Origin: Acidobacteriota bacterium | GTDB taxonomy: Bacteria > Acidobacteriota > UBA6911 > JACQSX01 | NCBI GenBank assembly: GCA_016211105.1 | Contig: JACQSX010000025.1 | Location: 1-43,163 of the forward strand | Direction: 5' to 3' | DNA: 43,163 nt | Part shown: positions 1 through 8,077 of the stretch, piece by piece | How the letters are laid out: every line of letters starts with the position of its first letter | Numbering within the stretch: the first letter of the stretch is position 1 | Program-made: the position numbers and the translations under genes | The notes under the pieces: model-generated | The model's input: the letters and a program-made list of their open reading frames with translations, nothing else | Told to the model about the DNA's origin: nothing | Databases searched by the model: none

Positions 1-1
1 G

Positions 2-253
2 AACCGATTGATGCTGCACACTCCAGGGCTAACGCCAACAGCAGTGTTGGAAAAACTTGCCACCCTTGAAATGATCGACGTGTGCATTCCCACCCAGGAT
101 GACCGTTGGCTGATTTTGCCACGCTACACACAACCGGAAAAGGATCTGCAGCTCTTACTCAACCAACTCAACCTCAAGCTGCCCAGCCAACCTCCTTCGC
201 GAATCACGGCTCTTCCCACTCTAAAGTCGCGCCCGACTGCCGCCGCAGGTTAA
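2..253 (+). CDS. C-terminal fragment of an IS1634-like transposase (5' partial)
   Basis: The frame is already open at the window edge, so this is the last ~83 codons of a longer gene, ending in TAA at 251-253. The visible part reads as the tail of a DDE transposase: an LHTPGLTP segment, then VLEKLATLEMIDV, a TQDDRWL strand, and a closing RYTQPEKDLQLLL helix. I recognise this order from the C-termini of IS1634-type (IS4-like superfamily) transposases; the catalytic residues lie outside the window. The roughly 230 bp downstream, up to the methyltransferase stop, should hold the IS right end, but I could not define an inverted repeat from one side only. The family call is from memory of the tail and is moderate; 'transposase' is more secure than 'IS1634'. 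Confidence 0.6.
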   Translation, partial: NRLMLHTPGLTPTAVLEKLATLEMIDVCIPTQDDRWLILPRYTQPEKDLQLLLNQLNLKLPSQPPSRITALPTLKSRPTAAAG

Positions 254-486
254 ACCCTGTTTGTGGTGGAGACCTTTTAACAACCTTTGTTGATTCTAAA
301 GAACTTACCTGTCCCCAGACTCTCCAACTGTGAAAGTCGGGTTAAGCGTCGGTCTTGCCGCGAAAACACTGCATAAGTCGCCTGGGATGGATCGGCAGAG
401 CATGAGAATCGATTCGGCTCAGATAGAGTTTTCCCACAGGTTTTTCCACAGTCAGTGCAAAACTTTTCCAGCTTCCGAATCCCCGG

Positions 487-1233
487 CTAGACCTTTTCAG
501 CCAGAGCTACCACACTGAGGCCGAACGGAAAGCGGATCGAGCCTCGCCTGAGCAGACGCGCTTCGCCGCTTAGCGCCCGCAAAAAAAGCGGCTCCAGAAA
601 GGCCAATCTCGCAGGAAGAGGGCGCACATCCGGGCCAGGAAAAAGCCCCAAGCGCTTCAATAATCGGCGCGCCGCCGCAATCGGGAAAAGAAAAAAATTG
701 GCATAGCTTCTGCGAATGATTCTGAATCCCGCATTTGACAGCAATCCGACGAGCAGGGACAAAGAGAAACGCGTACGGGTCTGCAACTCATCGTCGTGAC
801 TGCTCCACAACCACATTGCTGCAGGAACGCGCACAAACAGGAGACCACCTTTGCCCAGGACCCGGTGAAATTCGGAGAGCGCAATAGGAACCATGCCTAG
901 TGGAATTTGACAGATCACGTCAAAACATGTGATCAGGTCGAAATTCTCGTTGGCAAAGGGAAGATCCGTGATGGAGGCACGCGCCACTTCGGCCGCAACA
1001 TTCCGCGCGCGCGCAAAACGCAGCGCAGTCTCAGCTAAATCAATGCCTACAACGCGCACCGGACGCAGGCGCTGGCCCAACCATTGCAAATGAAAACCGC
1101 TGCCACATCCGGCATCCAGAATCGCACGCGGCCTCGAGTCACAGATCCAGCCCCAGGCAATCTCGCGCATACCACGAAACCACCAAAAGTCTTCTTCCAG
1201 TCGGTAGGTGTACTCCAAGTCTTGATCACGCAT
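487..1233 (-). CDS. class I SAM-dependent methyltransferase
   Basis: A 248-aa protein predicted to transfer a methyl group from S-adenosylmethionine. The Rossmann motif I is ILDAGCGSGFHLQWL (residues 38-52), followed by the acidic strand VVGIDLAE (61-68) and an 'ASITDLPFANENFDLI' motif around motif II/III, the pattern of Methyltransf_11/25 proteins. The open frame extends upstream to 1359, but I chose ATG 1233 because upstream residues lie inside the aminotransferase gene and MRDQDLEYTYRLEEDFWW is the usual N-terminus of this family. It overlaps the aminotransferase stop by 8 bp, so translational coupling is likely. With the glycosyltransferase and DegT aminotransferase upstream, the natural inference is modification of a sugar or lipid-linked glycan. 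The substrate cannot be read from sequence. Confidence 0.85.
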   Translation of the reverse strand: MRDQDLEYTYRLEEDFWWFRGMREIAWGWICDSRPRAILDAGCGSGFHLQWLGQRLRPVRVVGIDLAETALRFARARNVAAEVARASITDLPFANENFDLITCFDVICQIPLGMVPIALSEFHRVLGKGGLLFVRVPAAMWLWSSHDDELQTRTRFSLSLLVGLLSNAGFRIIRRSYANFFLFPIAAARRLLKRLGLFPGPDVRPLPARLAFLEPLFLRALSGEARLLRRGSIRFPFGLSVVALAEKV

Positions 1234-2326
1234 CCGATGAGAACTCCCGAATCGCGAGGACCGCCTGCTTTTGTTCCTGTTCAGAGATTGACAGATAGAG
1301 AGGTAAGGAGAGTACCCGTCCACAAATGGTTTCTGCCACGGGACATGGGCGTCCAGCATAGGGAGTAAAAGCAGGCATCTGATGCAGAGGCACCGGATAG
1401 TGAATCAGCGTTTCTATTCCTCGTCCTTTCAGGTGCGCACATAACCGATTCCTCTGCGGATGGCACATCGCCGCTACATGCGCCACAGGGCGACTCCCAG
1501 GGGGTAAAGCCGGAAAGATGCAGTCTGGCAGTTTCTCCCAATAATCCCGATAAACTTTGTTTCGCTGCTCGTTCCAGGCGTCCAAATAGGGAAGCTTCAC
1601 ACGCAAAATCGCAGCCTGAATCTCATCCAGCCGTGAGTGGAAAACCGGCTGGTCGTGGACATATCTGCCGATCTGCCCGCCATTCCGCAAGTGCCGGCAT
1701 TGGGCAGCCAGCAGCTCATCGTTGGTGACAATCGCTCCACCGTCACCTGCCGCTCCGAGATTCTTGGTGGGATAAAAGCTGAATGCTGCCACTCGGCCCA
1801 AGGCCCCAACCTTCACTCCTTGAAATAAAGCGCCATGAGCCTGGCATGCGTCTTCCAACACCAGCAGATCATGAGCTTCCGCAAGCTTAGCCAACGGCGG
1901 CCAATCCACAGGATTGCCGTAGAGATGCACCGGCACCAGCGCCACAGTTTTTTCCGTAATGCACCCGGCAACAGACTCCGCATCCAGCGTCCAGGTTTTC
2001 TGATTGACATCGGCAAATACCGGCCACCCGCCCGCTCGCACGACAGCAATGGCGGTGAAAGGAGAGGTCAGCGCCGGGACAATCACTTCGGCTCCAGGCC
2101 GGATCACGCCGCCCGCCAGCAACGCCAGACATAGCGCATCGGTCCCGGAAGCGACGGCTACTGCGTGCTTTACCCCCAGATAAGTGGCAAACTCCTGCTC
2201 AAAAAGCTCCACTTCCCGGCCCAAAATATAGTGGTGAGACTCCACGACGCGCTGAACCGCCTGCATAATCTCCAGCTCTACCTCGGTCGGGAGACGAAGA
2301 TTCTGAAATGGAACTGTGGCGCTCAC
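1226..2326 (-). CDS. DegT/DnrJ/EryC1/StrS-family sugar aminotransferase
   Basis: A 366-aa PLP enzyme of fold type I that typically aminates a nucleotide-linked keto-sugar. Visible landmarks are the ASGTDALCLAL phosphate-binding segment (59-69), VIVPALTSPFTA (81-92), the PLP-ring Asp in LEDACQAHGA (157-166), and the Schiff-base lysine K188 in SFYPTKNLGA. Length matches the family. It starts with GTG; a GGAG about 8 nt upstream supports this start. It lies 93 bp downstream of the glycosyltransferase and overlaps the methyltransferase by 8 bp. The three genes probably build or attach an amino sugar, with glutamate as usual donor (family knowledge). The final sugar is unknown. Confidence 0.93.
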   Translation of the reverse strand: MSATVPFQNLRLPTEVELEIMQAVQRVVESHHYILGREVELFEQEFATYLGVKHAVAVASGTDALCLALLAGGVIRPGAEVIVPALTSPFTAIAVVRAGGWPVFADVNQKTWTLDAESVAGCITEKTVALVPVHLYGNPVDWPPLAKLAEAHDLLVLEDACQAHGALFQGVKVGALGRVAAFSFYPTKNLGAAGDGGAIVTNDELLAAQCRHLRNGGQIGRYVHDQPVFHSRLDEIQAAILRVKLPYLDAWNEQRNKVYRDYWEKLPDCIFPALPPGSRPVAHVAAMCHPQRNRLCAHLKGRGIETLIHYPVPLHQMPAFTPYAGRPCPVAETICGRVLSLPLYLSISEQEQKQAVLAIREFSSDA

Positions 2327-2419
2327 AAAGACAGCTCCAACGCCAAATTCACTCCGCCAAGTTCCACATTGGCGGGCAGCGGATTGGGCCTGCCTGGCGG
2401 AGACGCTGTATTGGAGAAC

Positions 2420-3244
2420 CTATTTCGTGGGAGCTTCATCGCCTACCACAGGGATCCTGCCGTCATAGCGGCGCAGTAGAATTAGCCGAACCCACAGGGT
2501 CATCAACTGCAAACATACACGGCTAAGATGACGAATACAGAAGATCTGGCTTCTGCCATGGCGACGTGGATAGTGATGGACCGGGACCTCGACAATTCGA
2601 TAGCCTGCATGTTCAATTTTCTTCATCAGCTCAACACAAATCACGCCGCTTTCACAACGCAGTTGGATATAATCAAAGATTTGCCGGCGCATCAGGCGAT
2701 AATCACAGTCCACATCCCTGATCTTCAAACCAAAAGTCCAATGGATCGCTACCAAGTAGAGTTTGCCCAACCAGATGCGGTAAAACGGGTCCGAACGCGA
2801 GATCTTATAACCATTGACTACATCGACCTCAGAGCGGGCCTCGGCAAGGAGTAACGAAAGTTCGTTGACGTCGTATTGTCCGTCCCCATCCGTGTAAAAA
2901 ATCCATTCCTTCGTGCAAGAGTAAAAACCGCTAATGAGCGCCGCCCCGTACCCTCGGTTTGTGAGATGGTGAACCACAACCAATTCCGGGATTCCCCGCT
3001 TCAAGTTTTCCAGCACCGCGGCAGTGTCATCCTGACTGCCGTCATTGACAACGATAATTTCAAAGTTCGCCTGCAGCTCGCGGAAAATTTGCGCATTGGT
3101 GCGTACCAATGACCCGATGGTTTGCGCGTCATTATATGCCGGAAAAAACGCAGAAATTGATACTGTGGATTCTTGTTTCAATTCCCTGTCGGTCCTTGAT
3201 TTTAACGGAACCGGCGCGTCGTGGGAAAGCACATTTTCAACCAA
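2420..3244 (-). CDS. family 2 glycosyltransferase (dolichol/polyprenyl-phosphate sugar transferase-like)
   Basis: A 274-aa GT2 enzyme. It has the nucleotide-binding strand SISAFFPAYNDA (29-40), VVNDGSQDDT (65-74) and the metal-binding DxD in YTDGDGQYD (D119, D121), followed by a DVDCDYRLMRR acceptor-loop motif as in DPM/DPG-synthase-like enzymes. No C-terminal membrane helices of the ArnC/GtrB kind are present, so it is likely peripheral to the membrane. The start is uncertain: the frame begins with a TTG at 3244 without a good ribosome site, and a GTG lies 12 nt inside. It begins 21 bp after the lutB-lutC stop, so it may be co-transcribed with lactate utilisation genes even though its functional partners are the aminotransferase and methyltransferase downstream. 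Confidence 0.88.
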   Translation of the reverse strand: MVENVLSHDAPVPLKSRTDRELKQESTVSISAFFPAYNDAQTIGSLVRTNAQIFRELQANFEIIVVNDGSQDDTAAVLENLKRGIPELVVVHHLTNRGYGAALISGFYSCTKEWIFYTDGDGQYDVNELSLLLAEARSEVDVVNGYKISRSDPFYRIWLGKLYLVAIHWTFGLKIRDVDCDYRLMRRQIFDYIQLRCESGVICVELMKKIEHAGYRIVEVPVHHYPRRHGRSQIFCIRHLSRVCLQLMTLWVRLILLRRYDGRIPVVGDEAPTK

Positions 3245-3265
3245 CTCGCAAAATCCATTCGGCCA

Positions 3266-5359
3266 TCATTCAACCAGTAGTATGTGCAATTCTCCGGGCC
3301 CGTGAACTCCTGTAGTAAGGATCTGTTCAATATCAGCGGTCTTGCTGGGACCGGTGACGAAAGTAACAGCGCTGGAGATCCCGCGCGCTTGCAGCAAAAA
3401 ACTCGCCAGGTCGGGCAGCACTCGTTCTGCGTACAAGATCGCTACATGGACCGGGGGCAACAAAGAGAGGAGTCGCCCGCGCTGTCCCGAAGTCTCCAGC
3501 ACCAAGGTGCCGGTGTCGGCCAACGCATAATCAGCGCCTGTGACGCCCACCGCGACGGATACCAGTTCAAACTCACCGGTGATAAGCGGGCCTCCAGAAC
3601 GAAGATCACGCATCCAGCAACCCAACATTTGCTGGGTCTCCGCCTCCCATCCGGCAAACCGCAGCAGATCATGGTTTTCAAAAAGCAACGCGACGTCCGC
3701 CGGTTGATTTTCTAACGCCTCCAGCAGGGTATCGCGAATTTGTTCTGGCCTGCACCGGTAGACATGCGTGCCTGCGCCGATCGCCTCCCGCACAAAGCGG
3801 TCTCGGTCGTGGGCGGACCCCGGAACCGCAGTAAGCCCTAGCGCAGGTAAATCATACCGGACGTTTTCATGGCTCTGCCGGCGGTGAACCTCGGTCATTA
3901 GGTCACTGCTGTCGACGTCCGATTTCGGATTGCCGATCCTCGAGGTTTGTTTCCATTGCTGCCGAAATGTCTCTGGCGCGGGACTGGGCAGGTTACGAAA
4001 TTGGCTCCATCCACGCAAAACGCGTTCCCAATCCTTGGCGGCAATAAGCAAGCAAAACCAGCGCAGCAACCGGCTCGCCAGTCGATAGCGAATCGCATCC
4101 GTCATGAAAAACTTCCACATCTTCATGGCTACCGTGCGCGATCCAGGGGCGTGATCCGATTCCACAACGCGCTGGCGCAAGCGAAGAAGCATTTCAGGAA
4201 TCGGTATTTTTACCGGGCAGACACTTTCACACTCCCCACACAGCGACGAAGCAAACGGGAGGTCAACAGCACGCGGCAAACCTAGCATCAACGGGGCAAA
4301 AACGGCTCCAATCGGACCAGAGTACGTCCATCCGTACGCATGACCGCCGATTTGTCGGTATACGGGACAAGCATTCAGACAAGCACCACATCGGATGCAG
4401 TGAAGACTTTCCCGCATCTGCGGCTCTGCCGCGATCCTCGAACGGCCATTATCTAGGATCACAATGTGCATTTCCTGCGGGCCATCCATTTCATTGGCGC
4501 GCTTTGGCCCGGTCAAAATAGAGACGTAGCTGGTCATCTTTTGACCAGTAGCGCTGCGTGGAAGGACCTGCAAAAGAACCTGAAGGTCAACCCATCGAGG
4601 CAGCAGCTTCTCCATTCCGATGATCGCCACGTGGATGCGCGGTAGCGAAGTGGTCAGGCGCGCGTTTCCTTCGTTTTCCACAATCACCACACTGCCGGTC
4701 TCGGCGACGGCAAAATTTCCACCAGAAATTCCGATTTGAGCTCGCAAAAACTTGCCCCGTAAAGCACACCGAGCTGTTTGTGTGATTTCGGTAATGGATG
4801 CGTCCGGCGATGAGCCCAGTTTTTCCGCAAACAACCGGGCGATGTCCCTGCGAGTCTTATGAATGACCGGCGCGATGATATGGGAAGGCCGTTCACCGGC
4901 CAACTGGATAATATATTCGCCGAGATCCGTTTCGATCACCTCGATTCCGTTTGCCTGGAGTGCCTCGTTCAGTCCGATCTCTTCAGTCACCATGGACTTG
5001 CTCTTGACTGCCAGCGTGATTCCGTATTTCGAGGCCAAATTAATGATGTAGCGGTTAGCCGTTGTCGCGTCCTGGGCGAAAAACACGCGAGCATTGCATC
5101 GCTGCGCATTTTCCGAAAAACGTTCCAGGTAAGTGGAGAGATGAACGATCGCATGCGCCTTGATCGCGCAAGCCAACTCTCGTAACTGTTCCCAGTCAGC
5201 GCACGCCTGGATCGCCAGTGAACGTTTCAACAACAAGCCATGGGTGGCGGACTTAACTGCTCTTTGCAGCGCCTCGTTTTGCACCGCCGCCTTTGCTGCT
5301 TTTGAAAAATTCTCCGTGAGACTTTCCCTATGCACATCAACTCCGAGCCTAGCCTGCAA
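3266..5359 (-). CDS. fused LutB-LutC L-lactate utilisation iron-sulfur protein
   Basis: A 697-aa protein joining two subunits that are usually separate. Residues 1-470 match LutB: an LUD domain (AVAETGSVVIVENEG, 217-231), then a 4Fe-4S ligand set C321, C324, C327, C331 and a second cysteine set C374, C377, C381 before the typical CPVKIPIPE. Residues ~490-697 match LutC, a second LUD domain with ALADTGTLVLE and LLPPVHVAILYAERV. Together with LutA it forms the cytosolic complex that oxidises L-lactate to pyruvate (family knowledge from Bacillus LutABC). It overlaps lutA by 11 bp. The TTG start at 5359 is chosen because GGAGGT sits about 5 nt upstream, inside the lutA end. The linker ~440-490 contains no stop or frame change, so this looks like a true fusion. 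Confidence 0.92.
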   Translation of the reverse strand: MQARLGVDVHRESLTENFSKAAKAAVQNEALQRAVKSATHGLLLKRSLAIQACADWEQLRELACAIKAHAIVHLSTYLERFSENAQRCNARVFFAQDATTANRYIINLASKYGITLAVKSKSMVTEEIGLNEALQANGIEVIETDLGEYIIQLAGERPSHIIAPVIHKTRRDIARLFAEKLGSSPDASITEITQTARCALRGKFLRAQIGISGGNFAVAETGSVVIVENEGNARLTTSLPRIHVAIIGMEKLLPRWVDLQVLLQVLPRSATGQKMTSYVSILTGPKRANEMDGPQEMHIVILDNGRSRIAAEPQMRESLHCIRCGACLNACPVYRQIGGHAYGWTYSGPIGAVFAPLMLGLPRAVDLPFASSLCGECESVCPVKIPIPEMLLRLRQRVVESDHAPGSRTVAMKMWKFFMTDAIRYRLASRLLRWFCLLIAAKDWERVLRGWSQFRNLPSPAPETFRQQWKQTSRIGNPKSDVDSSDLMTEVHRRQSHENVRYDLPALGLTAVPGSAHDRDRFVREAIGAGTHVYRCRPEQIRDTLLEALENQPADVALLFENHDLLRFAGWEAETQQMLGCWMRDLRSGGPLITGEFELVSVAVGVTGADYALADTGTLVLETSGQRGRLLSLLPPVHVAILYAERVLPDLASFLLQARGISSAVTFVTGPSKTADIEQILTTGVHGPGELHILLVE

Positions 5360-6062
5360 CCAATACCTCCGCTATATGCATGGTACGCACGTTCAGGCCG
5401 TGCCTGCCCATCATCCCTCCTAAGTGCATCAGACAGCCCATGTCGGTTGAGACCAACAGGTCTACATTGGCTTCTTCTAAATCGCGCAGCTTGTCCCTGC
5501 CCATGGAGACAGAAATCTCGGGGTATTGGACGGAGAATAAGCCTCCAAAGCCACAGCACTGATCGGCTCCCGGCAGTTCCACCAGTTGCAATCCGCGCAC
5601 GTTCTTGAGCAGGCGCCGCGGCGCTTCGTGAATGCGCAGATTGCGCAAAGCGTGGCAGGAGTCGTGATAAGCGACCCGCGCATGTAACTGGGAATCAAAA
5701 TCATCGACACCGCAGATTCGAGTCAAGAAATCAGTCAACTCTACAACTCGGTCCGCGAAAGTGGCGATGTCTCGGGGCTCCAGATCAGGATGGAGGCGAT
5801 ACAGATGCTGCCGCATCATTGCCGCGCACGATCCCGAAGGAACCACGATGTAGTCGGCATCTCGGTAGAGACCAAAGAGGGAGCCGCTCACTTGGCGCGC
5901 CTCCGGCCAGAAACCCGAGTTGTAGGCGGGCTGTCCACAGCAGGTCTGGCGGGAGTCAAAGCAAACATCGGCGCCTGCCCTTTCCAACAATTTTACGCTC
6001 GCCCATGCCACCTGTGGAAAGAACTGATCTATCAGACATGTTACGAACAAACCGACCTTCAT
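5349..6062 (-). CDS. lutA: LutA, L-lactate oxidation iron-sulfur subunit
   Basis: A 237-aa protein with two CCG domains, the cysteine-rich modules that hold unusual Fe-S clusters in LutA, GlpC and heterodisulfide reductase. The first runs from C9 to TCCGQPAYNSG near residue 42; the second from the DSCH region to QCCGFGG near 190. Length and both modules match LutA/YvfV. First gene of a minus-strand operon overlapping lutB-lutC by 11 bp, so the pathway is lactate to pyruvate in the cytosol, with electrons passed on to respiration. A divergent 255-bp gap separates it from the ABC exporter and should hold the promoters for both directions; I see no clear GntR-type (LutR) operator or regulator gene nearby. 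Confidence 0.93.
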   Translation of the reverse strand: MKVGLFVTCLIDQFFPQVAWASVKLLERAGADVCFDSRQTCCGQPAYNSGFWPEARQVSGSLFGLYRDADYIVVPSGSCAAMMRQHLYRLHPDLEPRDIATFADRVVELTDFLTRICGVDDFDSQLHARVAYHDSCHALRNLRIHEAPRRLLKNVRGLQLVELPGADQCCGFGGLFSVQYPEISVSMGRDKLRDLEEANVDLLVSTDMGCLMHLGGMMGRHGLNVRTMHIAEVLVAG

Positions 6063-6317
6063 TGTGAAACCATGCGAAGCGGTCTTGAAATCCGAAAGAC
6101 GTTTTGAACCTTTGCTTAGCCAAATTTCTACGGGTCGACCGGATTCTACCGAATTCTATATGATATCTAGAGCAGTCCAAACACAAAAGCCGCAGGACTC
6201 AACGCAAGGGTCACCGAACGAGACCTCCTCCCAAGTCGAGCAGACCTCGAGGAAACCATCAAGTGTGTTTGTCCTGGTGCAAACACATGGCGCAATAGAA
6301 TCTGATATTCTCAATGG

Positions 6318-7226
6318 ATGATTATTTGCGCCACCAATCTTACAAAAAAATTCGGCTCGGTCGAGGTGGTCAAGGGGATTAACTTTCACGTGGCGTCGGG
6401 AGAATGCTTTGGTATCCTCGGTCCAAACGGAGCCGGCAAAACGACCACAATGCGCATGATTTACTGCGCTTCTCCTCTGACTTCAGGAACATTGACGGTG
6501 TTTGACCTTGACGTACAACGCCATTTCCGAACGATCAAGGCCCGTTTAGGCGTCGTGCCTCAAGACAACAACCTCGATGACGATTTGACCGTGATTGAGA
6601 ACTTGCTTATGTATGCCGAATACTTCGGAATTGCCAAATCAGAGGCGTTGCATCGCGCTGAATCCTTGCTGGAGTTTGTCCAACTTCAAGAAAAATCCAG
6701 GGATCGAATTTCCACCTTGTCGGGCGGCATGAAACGGCGCTTGATTCTGGCCCGTGGTCTGATCAACCGTCCCCACCTACTAATACTGGATGAACCAACA
6801 ACCGGTCTGGATCCAGAAGCGCGACACTTAGTGTGGCAGAAGCTGCGCAGCCTGAAAGAGAATGGAACCACCGTCGTCTTAACCACTCATTACATGGAAG
6901 ATGCCGAGCAGGTCTGTGATCGGGTAGCAATCATGGATTTAGGTACAATTATCGTGGAAGGAAATCCGGTGGAACTGGTGCGGGGAATCGTGGGAACGGA
7001 GTGCTACGAGCTGGAACCTTTCCCTGCAACCGACGGTTTTCTGGATCACAGGTTGCGGGATGCAGGAGTCCCCTTCCATAAGCTGGGAGCGACTTATTAT
7101 CTCTTTCCTGGTTCCGCAACCGGAGAATGGACCGCGGAAGAAATTCCGCATCGCCGGTTGCTACATCGTCGGGCGACGCTTGAAGACCTTTTTCTGAAGC
7201 TGACGGGCAAGGAGTTAAATCAGTAA
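6318..7226 (+). CDS. ABC exporter ATP-binding protein (NodI/DrrA-like)
   Basis: A 302-aa ATPase of an ABC-2 type exporter. Walker A is GPNGAGKTTT (35-44), Q-loop PQDNN near residue 82, signature LSGGM (134-138), Walker B LLILDEP (154-160) with catalytic E159, and switch H191 in LTTHYMEDAEQ. The ~90-residue C-terminal extension is typical of the DrrA/NodI branch that exports lipids, polysaccharides or drugs. The permease follows after 25 bp. Cytoplasmic face of the inner membrane. The substrate is unknown; the divergent sugar-transfer genes are on the other strand and give only a weak hint toward a glycan or lipid. Confidence 0.94.
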   Translation: MIICATNLTKKFGSVEVVKGINFHVASGECFGILGPNGAGKTTTMRMIYCASPLTSGTLTVFDLDVQRHFRTIKARLGVVPQDNNLDDDLTVIENLLMYAEYFGIAKSEALHRAESLLEFVQLQEKSRDRISTLSGGMKRRLILARGLINRPHLLILDEPTTGLDPEARHLVWQKLRSLKENGTTVVLTTHYMEDAEQVCDRVAIMDLGTIIVEGNPVELVRGIVGTECYELEPFPATDGFLDHRLRDAGVPFHKLGATYYLFPGSATGEWTAEEIPHRRLLHRRATLEDLFLKLTGKELNQ

Positions 7227-7251
7227 TCGTTATCGAGGCAAGAAGGCATAG

Positions 7252-8064
7252 GTGAGAGCCCAATCGGGAGTATCCTGGAAATTCCCCTGGTGGATGGCTT
7301 GGCCGGCGGCCAGCTTCTTGGCGATACGGGTCTGGAAGCGCAATTTCACGGTTTTCCGCAAGCATTGGATCGGAGCGATCCTGGTCTATTTCGCCGATCC
7401 TATTTTTTACTTGATTATCTTTGGAATCGGCCTGGGCGGCTATATCAGCAGCATGGAGGGAGAGAGTTACTTAGAATTCATTGCTCCGGGCATTATCTTC
7501 GGCACTGCCATGATTACCGTGTGCATGGAGTGCACGTATGGATCTTTCACTCGGATGGAAATCCAGAAAACGTTTGAGGCCATGATCGCCACACCATTGA
7601 GTATCGACGACGTGATCATCGGGGAAATCTTGTGGGGAGCCAGCAGGGGGTTGTTCACTGCCACGATCATTTTCTCCGTGATCCTGTTTCTGGGCTTGTT
7701 TCACTCCCCGTGGGTGATTCTTATTTTTCCGCTCGTGGTCCTGGAGGGAATTTTATTGGCCTCCATCAGCCTGGTTGTTACTTCCTTCGCATCCAACTAT
7801 GAGTATGTCAATTATTACTACGCGCTTTTTATTGCCCCGGCATTTTACCTCTCGGGTATTTTCTTCCCGCTGGAAAGATTTCCCGCATGGCTGCAAGGCA
7901 TCGCCTACGTTTTGCCAATGACCCCACTGGTACGCATTTCCCGCGCTTTAAGCAAGGGAGTGATCGCACAATGGATGTTGGGGCCACTCACATGGCTCAT
8001 TTTGTTCGCGATCGCATGCACTGTGCTGGCAGTAAACTTAATGAAGCGCCGCTTGATAAAATAG
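7252..8064 (+). CDS. ABC-2 type transporter permease (NodJ-like)
   Basis: A 270-aa inner-membrane protein with about six hydrophobic helices, e.g. HWIGAILVYFADPIFYLIIF (one segment), IFSVILFLGLF, and a C-terminal LTWLILFAIACTVLAVNL. The motif ALFIAPAFYLSGIFFPLER (a conserved loop of the ABC2_membrane family, 'sg.ffPl..lP') sits two-thirds along, followed by WLQGIAYVLPMTPL. It is the membrane partner of the ATPase just upstream. The start is a GTG at 7252 with a GAGGCAAGAAGG purine stretch upstream; an in-frame ATG 14 codons later is an alternative. The next gene begins 13 bp after the stop, so all three genes are probably one transcript. Confidence 0.92.
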   Translation: MRAQSGVSWKFPWWMAWPAASFLAIRVWKRNFTVFRKHWIGAILVYFADPIFYLIIFGIGLGGYISSMEGESYLEFIAPGIIFGTAMITVCMECTYGSFTRMEIQKTFEAMIATPLSIDDVIIGEILWGASRGLFTATIIFSVILFLGLFHSPWVILIFPLVVLEGILLASISLVVTSFASNYEYVNYYYALFIAPAFYLSGIFFPLERFPAWLQGIAYVLPMTPLVRISRALSKGVIAQWMLGPLTWLILFAIACTVLAVNLMKRRLIK

Positions 8065-8077
8065 AAGAAACAAACTC

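Noticed and set aside
429..455. Two DnaA-box-like sequences (TTTTCCCACA, TTTTCCACA)
   Set aside because: Only two weak boxes, no AT-rich unwinding region and no dnaA, dnaN or similar gene nearby; beside an IS end. Not an origin.
1835..2134. Plus-strand open frames opposite the aminotransferase
   Set aside because: Shadow frames with biased composition; the minus-strand gene has all PLP motifs.
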